The notes: a model not told the origin generated them from the sequence alone. Counted from the stretch's first letter, positions 41,594-49,986 are shown. The stretch: 64,000 nt of DNA from Blautia parvula (GCF_020215665.1 NZ_CP084061.1:1116001-1180000), one strand, 5' to 3'. Program-made: numbers and translations.

Positions 41594-43288
41594 ATGCCTA
41601 CAATCAAAGAAATGATCTTGTCTGAGGATTATGCCGACTATATCCTCCCCATATATCCGCAGTTTCTGGAAGACTACCGGGAATTTGGGGCCCAGCTTTT
41701 CAACAACTATTATGGAATGATACACGGGCGCCTCCCTTCCTCTGATATCAGGGATTATTTTGCCAATGGCCTCTTCTATAATACCATTCCCAATCTCTAC
41801 TCCCTTCTGGACACGGTCAGTCTGGAGGTTTCGGGAATCACTGCAGTCCAGAACCAGCCGGCGCTGAATCTGAAGGGGCGCGGTATCCTGATTGGCTTCA
41901 TTGATACGGGGATTGATTACACACATCCCGCATTCAGACGGTCAGACGGGGGCAGCCGCATCTACGGGCTGTGGGACCAGACGATTCAGAGCGGCACGCC
42001 GCCCTTTGACATGCAGTACGGGACAGGATACACCCATGAGGACCTGGAGAATGCACTGGCGTCAGAAAATCCCCTGGAGCTTATCCCCTCACAGGATACC
42101 ATCGGTCACGGGACTTTTTTGGCAGGCGCCGCCGCGGGAAGCAGCCTGCCGGACAATGACTTCATAGGAGCTGCCCCTTCCAGTATGCTGGCAGTCGTAA
42201 AACTGAAAGAAGCGAAAAATTACTTAAAAGAGCTTTTCTACCACACAAGCAGCAATCCTGTTTATCAGGAATCCGATATCATGATGGGAATCCGCTATCT
42301 TCTGCTCCTCTCCAATGAGCTGCAGGCTCCCCTGGTCATCTGTATTGGCCTTGGCTCCAACCAGGGGGCGCATTCAGGACAATCTGCCCTTGCATCGTCC
42401 CTGACTGTATCTGCCAATTACTGGGGAGTCTATTCCGTAGCCGCAGCCGGAAATGAAGCGGGCAAGGCCCATCATTTCTTTGCAGAAGCACCTGCGCCAA
42501 ACACCAGCACAGCAGTAGAGATCCTGGTGCCGGAAAATACAAGGGGATTTACCGCGGAATTATGGGGCGCGCCCCCTGAAATCTATTCGGTTGGTTTTGA
42601 ATCCCCTTTGGGCGAGGTCATACAGCGGCTGCCCACCCGGATCAATTATTCGGATACCATACAGTTTGTATTGGAAGATACAGAGATTTTTATTGCCTCG
42701 GAACTGATTCAGACCATATCCGGTGACCAGCTCATTTTCTTCCGCTTTTCCAATCCCACACCGGGCGCATGGAAGATCAATGTGTATTCCAGCAGCAACA
42801 ATGCGGGGAACTTCCATATCTGGCTTCCGGTCGACGGGTTTATGGCGCCTGATGTAACCTTTCTGAGACCGGACCCCAACACCACCATCACTGCGCCCTC
42901 GGCGGCGGAGGTGTCCCTGACCACTTCTACTTTCAACGCATACAATAACAGCCTGTTCGTCAACTCCAGCAGGGGATTTACACGTACAGGTCTCATAAAG
43001 CCGGATATCGCAGCACCGGGAGTCAATGTGTTCGGCCCGGCGCCCGGAGGACGTTTCACAACCATGACCGGCTCCTCTGTGGCGGCGGCCATCACTGCCG
43101 GAGCCTGTGCTCTTGTGATCGAGTGGGGGGCAAAAAGAAATCCGCCCAAGATATTTAACAATGCAGAGCTGAAAGCCCTGTTTATCCGCGGCGCCAGAAG
43201 AACCCAGGTACAGCTTTACCCCAACCGTGAATGGGGATATGGGGCGTTGGATGTGTACCGGATCTTCTCTGTTTTCACGAATATTTAA
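41594..43288 (+). CDS. S8 serine protease resembling Csp germination proteases
   Basis: A 564-residue subtilase with the layout of the clostridial CspA/CspB family: an N-terminal prodomain (about 1-95), catalytic Asp104 (FIDTGIDYTHP), His172 (DTIGHGTFLAG), a long jelly-roll insertion (about 295-450) and Ser495 (MTGSSVAAAITAG). All three catalytic residues are present, so it should be active, unlike C. difficile CspC. Csp proteases cut pro-SleC to start cortex hydrolysis in germinating spores; relatives in gut Lachnospiraceae may have other roles. The ribosome site is weak. Confidence 0.85.
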   Translation: MPTIKEMILSEDYADYILPIYPQFLEDYREFGAQLFNNYYGMIHGRLPSSDIRDYFANGLFYNTIPNLYSLLDTVSLEVSGITAVQNQPALNLKGRGILIGFIDTGIDYTHPAFRRSDGGSRIYGLWDQTIQSGTPPFDMQYGTGYTHEDLENALASENPLELIPSQDTIGHGTFLAGAAAGSSLPDNDFIGAAPSSMLAVVKLKEAKNYLKELFYHTSSNPVYQESDIMMGIRYLLLLSNELQAPLVICIGLGSNQGAHSGQSALASSLTVSANYWGVYSVAAAGNEAGKAHHFFAEAPAPNTSTAVEILVPENTRGFTAELWGAPPEIYSVGFESPLGEVIQRLPTRINYSDTIQFVLEDTEIFIASELIQTISGDQLIFFRFSNPTPGAWKINVYSSSNNAGNFHIWLPVDGFMAPDVTFLRPDPNTTITAPSAAEVSLTTSTFNAYNNSLFVNSSRGFTRTGLIKPDIAAPGVNVFGPAPGGRFTTMTGSSVAAAITAGACALVIEWGAKRNPPKIFNNAELKALFIRGARRTQVQLYPNREWGYGALDVYRIFSVFTNI

Positions 43289-43369
43289 AAATCTTTTCCG
43301 CAAACCTGCACCAATTCCTCCCTGGCACATATCATGTAAGTGTAATCAAAATTCTTTGGAGGATACAAA

Positions 43370-43627
43370 ATGAGTGATTTAGCTGCTACAAACTGTGGTT
43401 GCGGATGCGATGATAACTGTGGAGGAGGATGTGGAGTTTCCCGTGGATTCGGCGGCGACTGCAGCTGTATCATCTGGATTCTTCTTCTGCTTTGCTGCTG
43501 TGGAAACGGAAACAGCGGCGGCGGATGTGGAAATGATTGCGGATGCGGCGGCTTCGGCGGCGACTGCAGCTGTATTATCATTATCCTGCTGCTCCTGTGC
43601 GGATGCGGCGGACACGGTTTCTGCTAA
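43370..43627 (+). CDS. Cys/Gly-rich small protein with duplicated hydrophobic module
   Basis: An 85-residue protein with 18 cysteines and a large share of glycine. A 20-residue unit is repeated almost exactly: GFGGDCSCIIWILLLLCCCG (26-45) and GFGGDCSCIIIILLLLCGCG (61-80). Each unit has a short hydrophobic core between cysteines, too short for a normal membrane span. It recalls small high-cysteine proteins of Clostridia that have been named after insect chorion; function unknown, a spore-coat role is only a guess. GGAGG precedes the ATG by 7 bases. Confidence 0.8.
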   Translation: MSDLAATNCGCGCDDNCGGGCGVSRGFGGDCSCIIWILLLLCCCGNGNSGGGCGNDCGCGGFGGDCSCIIIILLLLCGCGGHGFC

Positions 43628-43647
43628 TCAATAACAAAACAAAAACA

Positions 43648-43737
43648 GATGAGAGGCTTTGGTAAAAGTTTGACTTTTCTCTGTTCCGCGGATATTGTCC
43701 TGTGACTGCAGGGCAGTCCCGGAACAGCAGTCTCATC
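43648..43737 (+). ncRNA. Structured RNA candidate, three-way junction
   Basis: An outer stem, GATGAGA (43648-43654) with TCTCATC (43731-43737), closes two branches. One is AAAAGT/ACTTTT with loop TTG (43664-43678). The other is CTGTTCCG/CGGAACAG (43681-43688 with 43720-43727), topped by CCTG/CAGG. A terminator follows directly. It lies in the 3' region of the Cys-rich gene; no promoter of its own is seen. It does not match a riboswitch class that I recognise. Confidence 0.45.
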
Positions 43738-43743
43738 AAAAAG

Positions 43744-43770
43744 AGCCGGGGTGATGAGCCCCGGCTTTTT
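43744..43770. terminator. Bidirectional terminator
   Basis: The stem AGCCGGGG/CCCCGGCT with a 7-base loop is followed by TTTTT on the plus strand and CTTTTT on the minus strand. It can end both the Cys-rich gene transcript and the minus-strand 52-residue gene. Confidence 0.85.
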
Positions 43771-43776
43771 ACTTTG

Positions 43777-43935
43777 TCATGTTTCTTTTGCCCTGTTCTT
43801 TTCAAAATCAAGTCTTCTCTTTTCATCTGCTTCCATGGCTCTCTTTGCCGCCAGTTGTTTTTTCCTGATGCAGTCCATATCTATTTCATAAATGGTGTTG
43901 TCTTCCTCCACCAGTCTGATTTCATGCTGTTCCAT
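43777..43935 (-). CDS. Small charged hypothetical protein (52 residues)
   Basis: A short minus-strand frame, MEQHEIRLVEEDNTIYEIDM at the start, then a Lys/Arg/Glu-rich helix with one cysteine. I recognise no family. Expression signals are good: AGGGG lies 9 bases before the ATG, TATAAT sits at 43956-43961, and the stop codon is followed within 10 bases by a strong terminator. The codons look like those of neighbouring genes. Confidence 0.65.
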   Translation of the reverse strand: MEQHEIRLVEEDNTIYEIDMDCIRKKQLAAKRAMEADEKRRLDFEKNRAKET

Positions 43936-44043
43936 GTGTATACACCCCTTTCCCTATTATACTATGGCAGAACTGTTTTTTCGTCATATCCTGTATAGAG
44001 GAAACATAAGGTTTAGAAAGCGGAAGTTTTGGAAGGAGCTAGA

Positions 44044-44376
44044 ATGGAAGAACATAATATTCTGGACGAAATGATAGCGGAGGATCAGGTGGAAATTCTG
44101 AAAGCGGCCATGCCTTATCTTCCGGCCCAGGGCCAAAGGCTCATATCAGTATATGCCAAATTTCTGGAGTTATCCAATACCATACGTCTCTTCTCACAGC
44201 CGCAGGCGGATATGCAGATGCATGCCCAGGAGCAGTTTACGGCAGACCCTCTTGAAATGCTCACAGCCTGCAGCAAGGTATGCCGCGGACCTGCGAAGGA
44301 AAGAATTGACTCGCTCATCAATACCATGGCCATGGTGCAGCTTTTTGAGCTGTCCCAGGATGTGCCGAAACAGTAA
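44044..44376 (+). CDS. Hypothetical helical protein upstream of the Gln/Asn repeat gene
   Basis: A 110-residue soluble protein, predicted largely helical (HNILDEMIAEDQVEILKAAM, then QGQRLISVYAKFLELSNTIR). No family recognised. ATG 44044 follows GGAAGGAG at 5-base spacing; an in-frame ATG five codons earlier lacks a site. It ends 14 bases before the repeat protein, clearly one operon. Both proteins have similar short methionine-rich C-terminal helices, which might indicate that they interact. Confidence 0.72.
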   Translation: MEEHNILDEMIAEDQVEILKAAMPYLPAQGQRLISVYAKFLELSNTIRLFSQPQADMQMHAQEQFTADPLEMLTACSKVCRGPAKERIDSLINTMAMVQLFELSQDVPKQ

Positions 44377-44390
44377 AAACGGAGGTAAAT

Positions 44391-45509
44391 ATGAATAATC
44401 AGAATTACAGGCAGAATCTCAGAAATCCTGCCGGAAAGCCGTCGGCAGACGAGCCGCCGCAGACACAGGCGGAAAGCCGGAAACAAGAACAGCCATCAAA
44501 CTCCCGTCAGAACGGCCCGGGCCAGGGAGGCTACCGTCCGGGCGGCCTCAGATTCCCCATCGGAAATCAGCAGCCCTATCACGCAGGACCACAGCCAGGC
44601 TCCCAGCAGGGCGGGCAGCCCTCACAAAATGGTCCTCAGCAGAGTGGGCAGGCCTCGCAAAATGGCCCTCAGCAGGCCGGCCAGACCCCACAAAATGCAT
44701 TTCAGCAGGGTAACCAGACCTTCCAAAATGATTCCCGGCAGAACAGCCAGTCGTTCCAAAATGGCTCCCGCCAGAACACCCCGCCCTTCCGGAACGGTTC
44801 CCAGCAAGGTTCCCGACCTTTCCAGAATGGTTCTCAGCAGGGCAATCCGGCATTTCAGAACGGTTCCCAACAGGGCAATCCCGCTTTCCAGAACGGTTCC
44901 CAGCAGGGCAATCCCACTTTCCAGAATGCATCTCAGCAGGGTAATCCAGACTTCCAGAACGGTTCCCAGCAGGGCAATCCCGCTTTCCAGAACGGTCCTC
45001 AGCGGAACAATCCTGCTTTCCAGAACGGCTCTCAGCCCTTCCAGGGAAATACACAGGGCGGAGCGCAGGGGGGCGGGCCAGGGGTTAATTCCCAGGCATA
45101 TCAGTCTGACCCCCGCGGTAATACCCAGCAGTACCAGTCCGGGCCGCAGCAGACTTACGGACAGTACCAGCAGAATACGCAGCAGCAGGGAAATCCTCAG
45201 CAACAGGGGAATTTTCAGCAGCAGGGGAATTTTCAGGACAACTGGATGAACAACCCCAATCTGAAAGGCATGGACCCTGAGAAGCTGAAAATGCTCAATA
45301 ACATAGCAAATCAGGGAAGCCAGAAGGGAATGAACGAACTGCTGCCCTTTCTCATGTCAGCAGTCTCTCAGAACAAAAGTCAATCCGGGGGACTTGATTT
45401 TTCGCGTCAGGAGATGGACACCATAATCGAGGTATTGAAAATGGGAAAACCGCCGGAAGAGGTAGCCCGCATCAACCGTATGATGCAGATCATCAAAATG
45501 ATGCATTAG
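44391..45509 (+). CDS. Gln/Asn/Gly-rich tandem-repeat protein
   Basis: A 372-residue protein with an intrinsically disordered body. Residues 78-209 are twelve 11-residue repeats of the form FQNGSQQGNPA, preceded and followed by further Gln/Gly/Pro-rich sequence. No signal peptide, membrane helix or LPXTG is seen. The last 85 residues are ordered and helical (DPEKLKMLNNIANQG, then FSRQEMDTIIEVLKMGKPPEE) and are probably the functional domain. Composition recalls prion-like or assembly-forming proteins, an inference only. GGAGG is 5 bases from the ATG. Confidence 0.78.
   Translation: MNNQNYRQNLRNPAGKPSADEPPQTQAESRKQEQPSNSRQNGPGQGGYRPGGLRFPIGNQQPYHAGPQPGSQQGGQPSQNGPQQSGQASQNGPQQAGQTPQNAFQQGNQTFQNDSRQNSQSFQNGSRQNTPPFRNGSQQGSRPFQNGSQQGNPAFQNGSQQGNPAFQNGSQQGNPTFQNASQQGNPDFQNGSQQGNPAFQNGPQRNNPAFQNGSQPFQGNTQGGAQGGGPGVNSQAYQSDPRGNTQQYQSGPQQTYGQYQQNTQQQGNPQQQGNFQQQGNFQDNWMNNPNLKGMDPEKLKMLNNIANQGSQKGMNELLPFLMSAVSQNKSQSGGLDFSRQEMDTIIEVLKMGKPPEEVARINRMMQIIKMMH
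44622..45017 (+). repeat. 33-bp tandem repeat array inside the Gln/Asn-rich gene
   Basis: Twelve in-frame 33-base units, each encoding an 11-residue repeat. Units 7 to 11 are nearly identical at the DNA level (CAGAACGGTTCCCAGCAGGG core), while the outer units have diverged, as expected of an array that expands and shrinks from its centre. Confidence 0.9.
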
Positions 45510-45524
45510 ATGCATTAGACTATA

Positions 45525-45557
45525 ACAGCCGCCCGGTATCAGGTACCGGGCGGCTGT
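45525..45557. terminator. Strong hairpin between convergent genes
   Basis: A perfect 14-bp stem (ACAGCCGCCCGGTA with its complement) and a 5-base loop lie between the repeat gene and cinA. T-runs are weak on both sides, so it may be a bidirectional terminator of moderate strength. Confidence 0.65.
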
Positions 45558-45568
45558 CTGTATGGAGA

Positions 45569-46852
45569 TCATTTACTGCTTTCATCATTACGGCGCTCAA
45601 AATTTTCCAGAATACATTCTCTTAGAAGGATCAGGGCATAAGTTGCTGCCTGTTCCCTGATTTTGCTGCGGTCTCCCCCGAAGTGGAATTCCTGCACCAC
45701 TGTCTTTCCTTTTAAGCAGCACCCGATAAACACGGTTCCCACCGGCGCCTGCTCGGTACCGCCGTCCGGTCCTGCGAATCCGGTGATGGAGACTGCTGCA
45801 TCGGAACCAGTCACAAAGCATCCGCCTTTTGCCATTTCCTTTGCACACTTCTCGCTGACGGCACCGTATTCTTTTAAGGTGCTTTTCTTAACCATAACGT
45901 ATTTTCTCTTGGCACGGTTGGTATATGTGACGAATCCCTGTTTTAACACATCGGAAGCACCCGGAACATCTACGATCCTGGCAGACAGCGCACCGCCTGT
46001 ACAGGACTCCACCGTGGTCAGGGAGATATCCTGGTTTCTGAGCAGATCCACAACTGCGCTTTCCAGGGATTTATCCTCATCCGTGGTATAGATATTGGCA
46101 CCGAAACGCACCTTCAGCTCACGGACGACAGGCTTGATCAGCTTCCTGGCAGCCTTTTCATTTTCAGCCTTTGCCGTCACACGCAGATGCACTTCCCCTG
46201 TCTTGGCATATGTGGCAATGGTGGGATTAGATTGTTTTTCGATGAGATCTTCAATATCTGTCTCCACCTGGCTCTCACCTAAGCCGCACACCTTTACCAT
46301 CTCAGAGGCAATGACCTCCGGCTGCTTTTTCCTGAGATAGGGGTATATTTTTTCTTCAAACATGGGAATCAGCTCGTTTGGCGGGCCGGGCAGCAGAATC
46401 AGCACTGTTCCCTTTTCCTCCATTATGATTCCCGGGGCAGTTCCGTTTTCATTGTCCACAGCAGCGGCACCTTCCGGCAGAAGCGCCTGTTTCCAGTTAT
46501 TCTCCGTGATCCTGGTACCCGGATGGCTCTTTACATAGTTATCCATATAAGCCTGGATACGCTCTCTGGAATGCTTATCCTCTTTCAGCTTTTTTCCCAT
46601 AACCTTAGCAGCCACTTCTTTTGTCAGGTCATCCTTCGTGGGGCCAAGGCCTCCGCAGAGGATCACCACGTCAGACCGGTCCGTCGCTGTCCGGATAGTC
46701 TCCTCCAGACGTTTGTCATTGTCCCCCACAATACTCTGATGATACATGGAAAGCCCAAGAGCGGCGCATTTTCTCGCCAGGTAGGCCCCATTCGTATTCA
46801 CAATATTGCCCAGAAGCAACTCTGTTCCCACACATATCAATTCCGCTGTCAT
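45569..46852 (-). CDS. cinA: CinA family nicotinamide-nucleotide amidohydrolase
   Basis: A 427-residue protein with both CinA domains. The N-terminal molybdopterin-binding-like domain (about 1-170) has GTELLLGNIVNTNGAYLA and VVILCGGLGPTKDDLTKE and acts on ADP-ribose. The C-terminal PncC domain (about 265-425) has TVESCTGGALSARIVDVPGA, VSITGFAGPDGG and PVGTVFIG and deamidates NMN. It is the third gene of the rimO-pgsA-cinA block. GGAGAGA precedes the ATG. Confidence 0.94.
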   Translation of the reverse strand: MTAELICVGTELLLGNIVNTNGAYLARKCAALGLSMYHQSIVGDNDKRLEETIRTATDRSDVVILCGGLGPTKDDLTKEVAAKVMGKKLKEDKHSRERIQAYMDNYVKSHPGTRITENNWKQALLPEGAAAVDNENGTAPGIIMEEKGTVLILLPGPPNELIPMFEEKIYPYLRKKQPEVIASEMVKVCGLGESQVETDIEDLIEKQSNPTIATYAKTGEVHLRVTAKAENEKAARKLIKPVVRELKVRFGANIYTTDEDKSLESAVVDLLRNQDISLTTVESCTGGALSARIVDVPGASDVLKQGFVTYTNRAKRKYVMVKKSTLKEYGAVSEKCAKEMAKGGCFVTGSDAAVSITGFAGPDGGTEQAPVGTVFIGCCLKGKTVVQEFHFGGDRSKIREQAATYALILLRECILENFERRNDESSK

Positions 46853-46895
46853 AAGTTTCTCTCCTTCCCAGGCAGCATAGCCATATTTTCTTCCT

Positions 46896-47438
46896 TTAAT
46901 CCTGCATGCTTAAAACACTTTTATTCTTCAAGATGTAATCCACAAGAGAGATCAGGGTAAGTGCAACGGCAATCACCACGAAAATCTGGATCAGGATCTG
47001 GAATGCCTGATTCTGGATATCCATGATCATAAGAATGATCATGATCATCTGTGATACGGTCTTGAATTTGCCCCAGTAGCTGGCAGCGATCACGATGCCG
47101 TTGTCCGCAGCTACCAGACGGAAACCGCTGATGATAAATTCACGGGCTATGATCACAATGGTGATCCAGGCCGGCAGCTCACCCATACCGGTAAAGCAGA
47201 TCAGCGCGGAGCAGACCAGAAGCTTGTCCGCCAGCGGGTCCATGAATTTGCCGAAGTTGGTCACCAGATTATCTCTCCTGGCCAGATAGCCGTCCAGGGT
47301 ATCTGTCAGGCTGGCAACGATAAAGATGGCCAGCGCGATCCACTTTCCGGCACTTCCCGCAATATCATACATTAAAAAAGCCACAAAGAACGGAATCATA
47401 ACGACTCTTGCGATCGTCAGTTTATTCGGTGTATTCAT
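46896..47438 (-). CDS. pgsA: CDP-diacylglycerol-glycerol-3-phosphate 3-phosphatidyltransferase
   Basis: A 180-residue membrane enzyme making phosphatidylglycerol phosphate. The CDP-alcohol phosphotransferase motif DGxxAR(x8)GxxxDxxxD is complete in LDGYLARRDNLVTNFGKFMD and the following PLADK. Five to six membrane segments are visible. The start overlaps the end of rimO by 17 bases. Confidence 0.95.
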   Translation of the reverse strand: MNTPNKLTIARVVMIPFFVAFLMYDIAGSAGKWIALAIFIVASLTDTLDGYLARRDNLVTNFGKFMDPLADKLLVCSALICFTGMGELPAWITIVIIAREFIISGFRLVAADNGIVIAASYWGKFKTVSQMIMIILMIMDIQNQAFQILIQIFVVIAVALTLISLVDYILKNKSVLSMQD

Positions 47439-48762
47439 CTTTTAACTCTCCTATCAAATCATATTCCAGAGCGCCGGTCACATGCACCTTGCACAAATCT
47501 CCTGAGATAAGCTCCGTATCCGTATTGACGAAAATATATCCGTCCACACCCGGTGCATCTCCGTATGTGCGGCCCACATAGGCATTTTCATCTGCCACTT
47601 TCCCTTCGATCATAACCTCAACTTCAGAGTGGATCTTCTTCTGTCCCTTGTCCAAGGAGATCTCCTGCTGAAGCTCCATAAGCTCTGCCTGACGGTCCTT
47701 CTTGACTTCCTCATCGATCTGGTCCGGCATAATGGCCGCAGGGGTATCCTCCTCAGGCGAATAGGTAAAGACGCCAAGCCTGTCAAACTCCATCTCATCA
47801 ATAAAGTCCATCAGCTCCTCATGCTCCTCTTGTGTCTCCCCCGGAAATCCGGTGATCAGAGTTGTCCGAAGCACAATATCGGGAATCTCTCTTCTGAGAG
47901 CTGTGATGATGTCCACAAGTTCCTGCCTGGTGGTACGTCTGCCCATGCGCTTCAGGATTCTGTCATTGCAGTGCTGTATAGGCAGGTCCAGATAATGACA
48001 GATCTTCGGCTCCTCCTTCATCACCCGGATCAGTTCCGGATAGATCTCCTCGGGATAACAGTAGAGCATGCGGATCCATGCAATGCCGGGGATGCGGCAC
48101 AGCTTCTTTAAAAGCTTATGCAGGGTTTTCTCCCCGTACAGGTCACAGCCGTATATGGTGGTCTCCTGCGCTACTATGATCAGTTCCTTCACGCCCTGCT
48201 CTGCCATGTATTCTGCCTGCTTTATGAGCTTTTCCATGGGAACACTGCGGTATCTGCCTCTGAGCTTCGGGATAATACAGTAGGTGCAGTGCTTGTCACA
48301 TCCCTCTGCGATCTTCAGGTATTCATAATAGCCGCCGGTGGTGATCATCCTCTTTGTCTCCACATCCGGCAGATAGGAGGTATCCTTGAACTCCAGATAC
48401 CGCTCCCCTTCAAATGCCTTGTCAAGGGCCTCTATGATGTCATCAAAGCTTGTAGTCCCCAGGACAGCATCTACTTCCGGGATCTCCTCTATAATTTCCT
48501 CCTTGTACCGCTGCGCCAGACAACCGGTCACCAGCAGGACCCTGAGGGAACCTGTCTCCTTATACTTTGCCATTTCCAGAATATTGGAAATGCTCTCCTC
48601 CTTGGCATCATGGATGAAGGCACAGGTGTTGACAACAGCCACATCAGCCTCTGTCTCATCGTTTACGATGGTATACCCATGCTCCACAAGCATGCCCAGC
48701 ATCTCCTCAGAATCCGCCAGGTTCTTGTCACATCCAAGAGATATAAATAAAACTTTCCTCAT
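47422..48762 (-). CDS. rimO: Ribosomal protein S12 methylthiotransferase RimO
   Basis: A 446-residue radical-SAM enzyme that methylthiolates an aspartate of ribosomal protein S12. The N-terminal UPF0004 domain has SLGCDKNLADSE with the first auxiliary-cluster cysteine. The radical-SAM cluster is GCDKHCTYCIIP near residue 155, and a TRAM domain closes the C-terminus (about 375-440). It begins the rimO-pgsA-cinA block. AGGAG lies before the ATG. Confidence 0.95.
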   Translation of the reverse strand: MRKVLFISLGCDKNLADSEEMLGMLVEHGYTIVNDETEADVAVVNTCAFIHDAKEESISNILEMAKYKETGSLRVLLVTGCLAQRYKEEIIEEIPEVDAVLGTTSFDDIIEALDKAFEGERYLEFKDTSYLPDVETKRMITTGGYYEYLKIAEGCDKHCTYCIIPKLRGRYRSVPMEKLIKQAEYMAEQGVKELIIVAQETTIYGCDLYGEKTLHKLLKKLCRIPGIAWIRMLYCYPEEIYPELIRVMKEEPKICHYLDLPIQHCNDRILKRMGRRTTRQELVDIITALRREIPDIVLRTTLITGFPGETQEEHEELMDFIDEMEFDRLGVFTYSPEEDTPAAIMPDQIDEEVKKDRQAELMELQQEISLDKGQKKIHSEVEVMIEGKVADENAYVGRTYGDAPGVDGYIFVNTDTELISGDLCKVHVTGALEYDLIGELKDEYTE

Positions 48763-48784
48763 GCATACTCCTTGTCAGTAATGG

Positions 48785-48816
48785 TAGAAAGGACTGCCCG
48801 CATCTGGCGGCAGTCC
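48785..48816 (-). terminator. Terminator of the yicC-remA-gmk-rpoZ operon
   Basis: On the minus strand, GGACTGCC pairs with GGCAGTCC around an 10-base loop and is followed by TTTCT. It starts 9 bases after the rpoZ stop and separates that operon from rimO. Confidence 0.7.
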
Positions 48817-48824
48817 CTGTAAAT

Positions 48825-49085
48825 TTAGTTCTCTGTTGTCTCCTCTTCCTCCTGGAAATCATCCGGCAGGATTTTTACCTTGCCCTGATAAATCTCTTCC
48901 ACTGCTGTGGACAGAGGTTTTTTGCCTGATGAGTGAACCATGGCCTCACGGCCTGCAATAAGCTGTCTGGCTCTCTTGCTGGTAGCCAGTACAACAGAGT
49001 AACGGCTGGTGACTAACGGTTCGTCCTCGATATTGCCCTCCTCGTTGATTGCGTCCATTAATTCTGTGTAAGACGGATGTATCAT
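48825..49085 (-). CDS. rpoZ: DNA-directed RNA polymerase omega subunit
   Basis: An 86-residue omega subunit with the conserved SRYSVVLATSKRARQLIAG core (residues 27-45) and an acidic C-terminus. It helps to assemble RNA polymerase. It follows gmk by 3 bases, the order found throughout Firmicutes. Confidence 0.94.
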   Translation of the reverse strand: MIHPSYTELMDAINEEGNIEDEPLVTSRYSVVLATSKRARQLIAGREAMVHSSGKKPLSTAVEEIYQGKVKILPDDFQEEEETTEN

Positions 49086-49088
49086 ATC

Positions 49089-49721
49089 TCATTCTCCTTT
49101 CGCAAATACTGCTACTTCACTGGTTATTTTTTCTATAAAAGGCGCACTGTTTTTCACAGTGTTGTGCTGGCTTTGAATAATGCTGTGCATCCTGTCAACG
49201 CATTCTTCCAGATCGTCATTGATGAGCACATAATCATAAAGCGGCATTCCCTTGGCTTCCTCGGATGCCCTGCGAAGCCTGGATTCTATGACCTCAGGTG
49301 TTTCGGTCCCCCTGTCTGTCAGCCGCCGCTTCAGCTCCATGGCAGAAGGCGGTGTGACAAACATCAGCAGGGTATCCGGCATCTTTTCTTTCACCTTGAG
49401 TGCTCCCTGTATCTCAATTTCCAGGATCACATCCCTGCCTGCGGCAAGCTGCTTTTCCACGTATGCCTTTGGTGTACCGTAATAGTTTTCCACATACTGG
49501 GCATATTCAATCAATGCATCCTGGGAAATCAGCTCCTCAAACTCTTCTTTTGAATGGAAGAAATATTCTCTTCCATGCTCCTCGCCCTCCCGCGGTGCCC
49601 TGGTGGTCGCGGAAATAGAAAGGGAGTACGTATCATACTTCTCCAGAAGCCGTTTCATAAGCGTCCCTTTACCCGCGCCGGAAAATCCGGAGACCACGGT
49701 TAAAATTCCTCTGTTATCCAT
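49089..49721 (-). CDS. gmk: Guanylate kinase
   Basis: A 210-residue enzyme phosphorylating GMP to GDP. The P-loop [18 protein letters not shown] is at residues 12-29, the GMP-binding segment is [21 protein letters not shown], and the lid region is [11 protein letters not shown] near 145. The start overlaps the end of remA by 8 bases. Confidence 0.96.
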   Translation of the reverse strand: MDNRGILTVVSGFSGAGKGTLMKRLLEKYDTYSLSISATTRAPREGEEHGREYFFHSKEEFEELISQDALIEYAQYVENYYGTPKAYVEKQLAAGRDVILEIEIQGALKVKEKMPDTLLMFVTPPSAMELKRRLTDRGTETPEVIESRLRRASEEAKGMPLYDYVLINDDLEECVDRMHSIIQSQHNTVKNSAPFIEKITSEVAVFAKGE

Positions 49722-49986
49722 CCTGTTCCCCTTTTAGATCATTTTCGTAAAACGTGCCGAAACGTTTTGCAATGGTTTCCGGCTGCAGGGCTGAGAGGAT
49801 CAGCATCTCACTGTTGGTGATGATCACTGCCTTTGTCTTGCGGCCCTGCGTGGCGTCAATGGATTTGCCGGACTCTTTTGCTGACTGCACCATGCGCTTG
49901 ATGGGCGCCGCGTCCGGGCTTACAACTGCCACCACTTTGTCTGTGTTCACTACATTGCCGAAACCGATATTGATTAATTTAGACAT
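49714..49986 (-). CDS. remA: RemA/YlzA (DUF370) regulator
   Basis: A 90-residue DNA-binding protein with [22 protein letters not shown] at the N-terminus and the conserved [22 protein letters not shown] segment. In B. subtilis, RemA activates matrix and osmoprotection genes. The ATG at 49986 follows GGAGGA. The position between yicC and gmk is the conserved one. Confidence 0.93.
   Translation of the reverse strand: MSKLINIGFGNVVNTDKVVAVVSPDAAPIKRMVQSAKESGKSIDATQGRKTKAVIITNSEMLILSALQPETIAKRFGTFYENDLKGEQDG

Noticed and set aside
44548-45249. Long open frames on both strands in the other frames of the repeat gene
   Set aside because: Stop-free frames are expected across a 33-bp repeat of this composition; only the frame starting at 44391 has a ribosome site and an ordered C-terminal domain.
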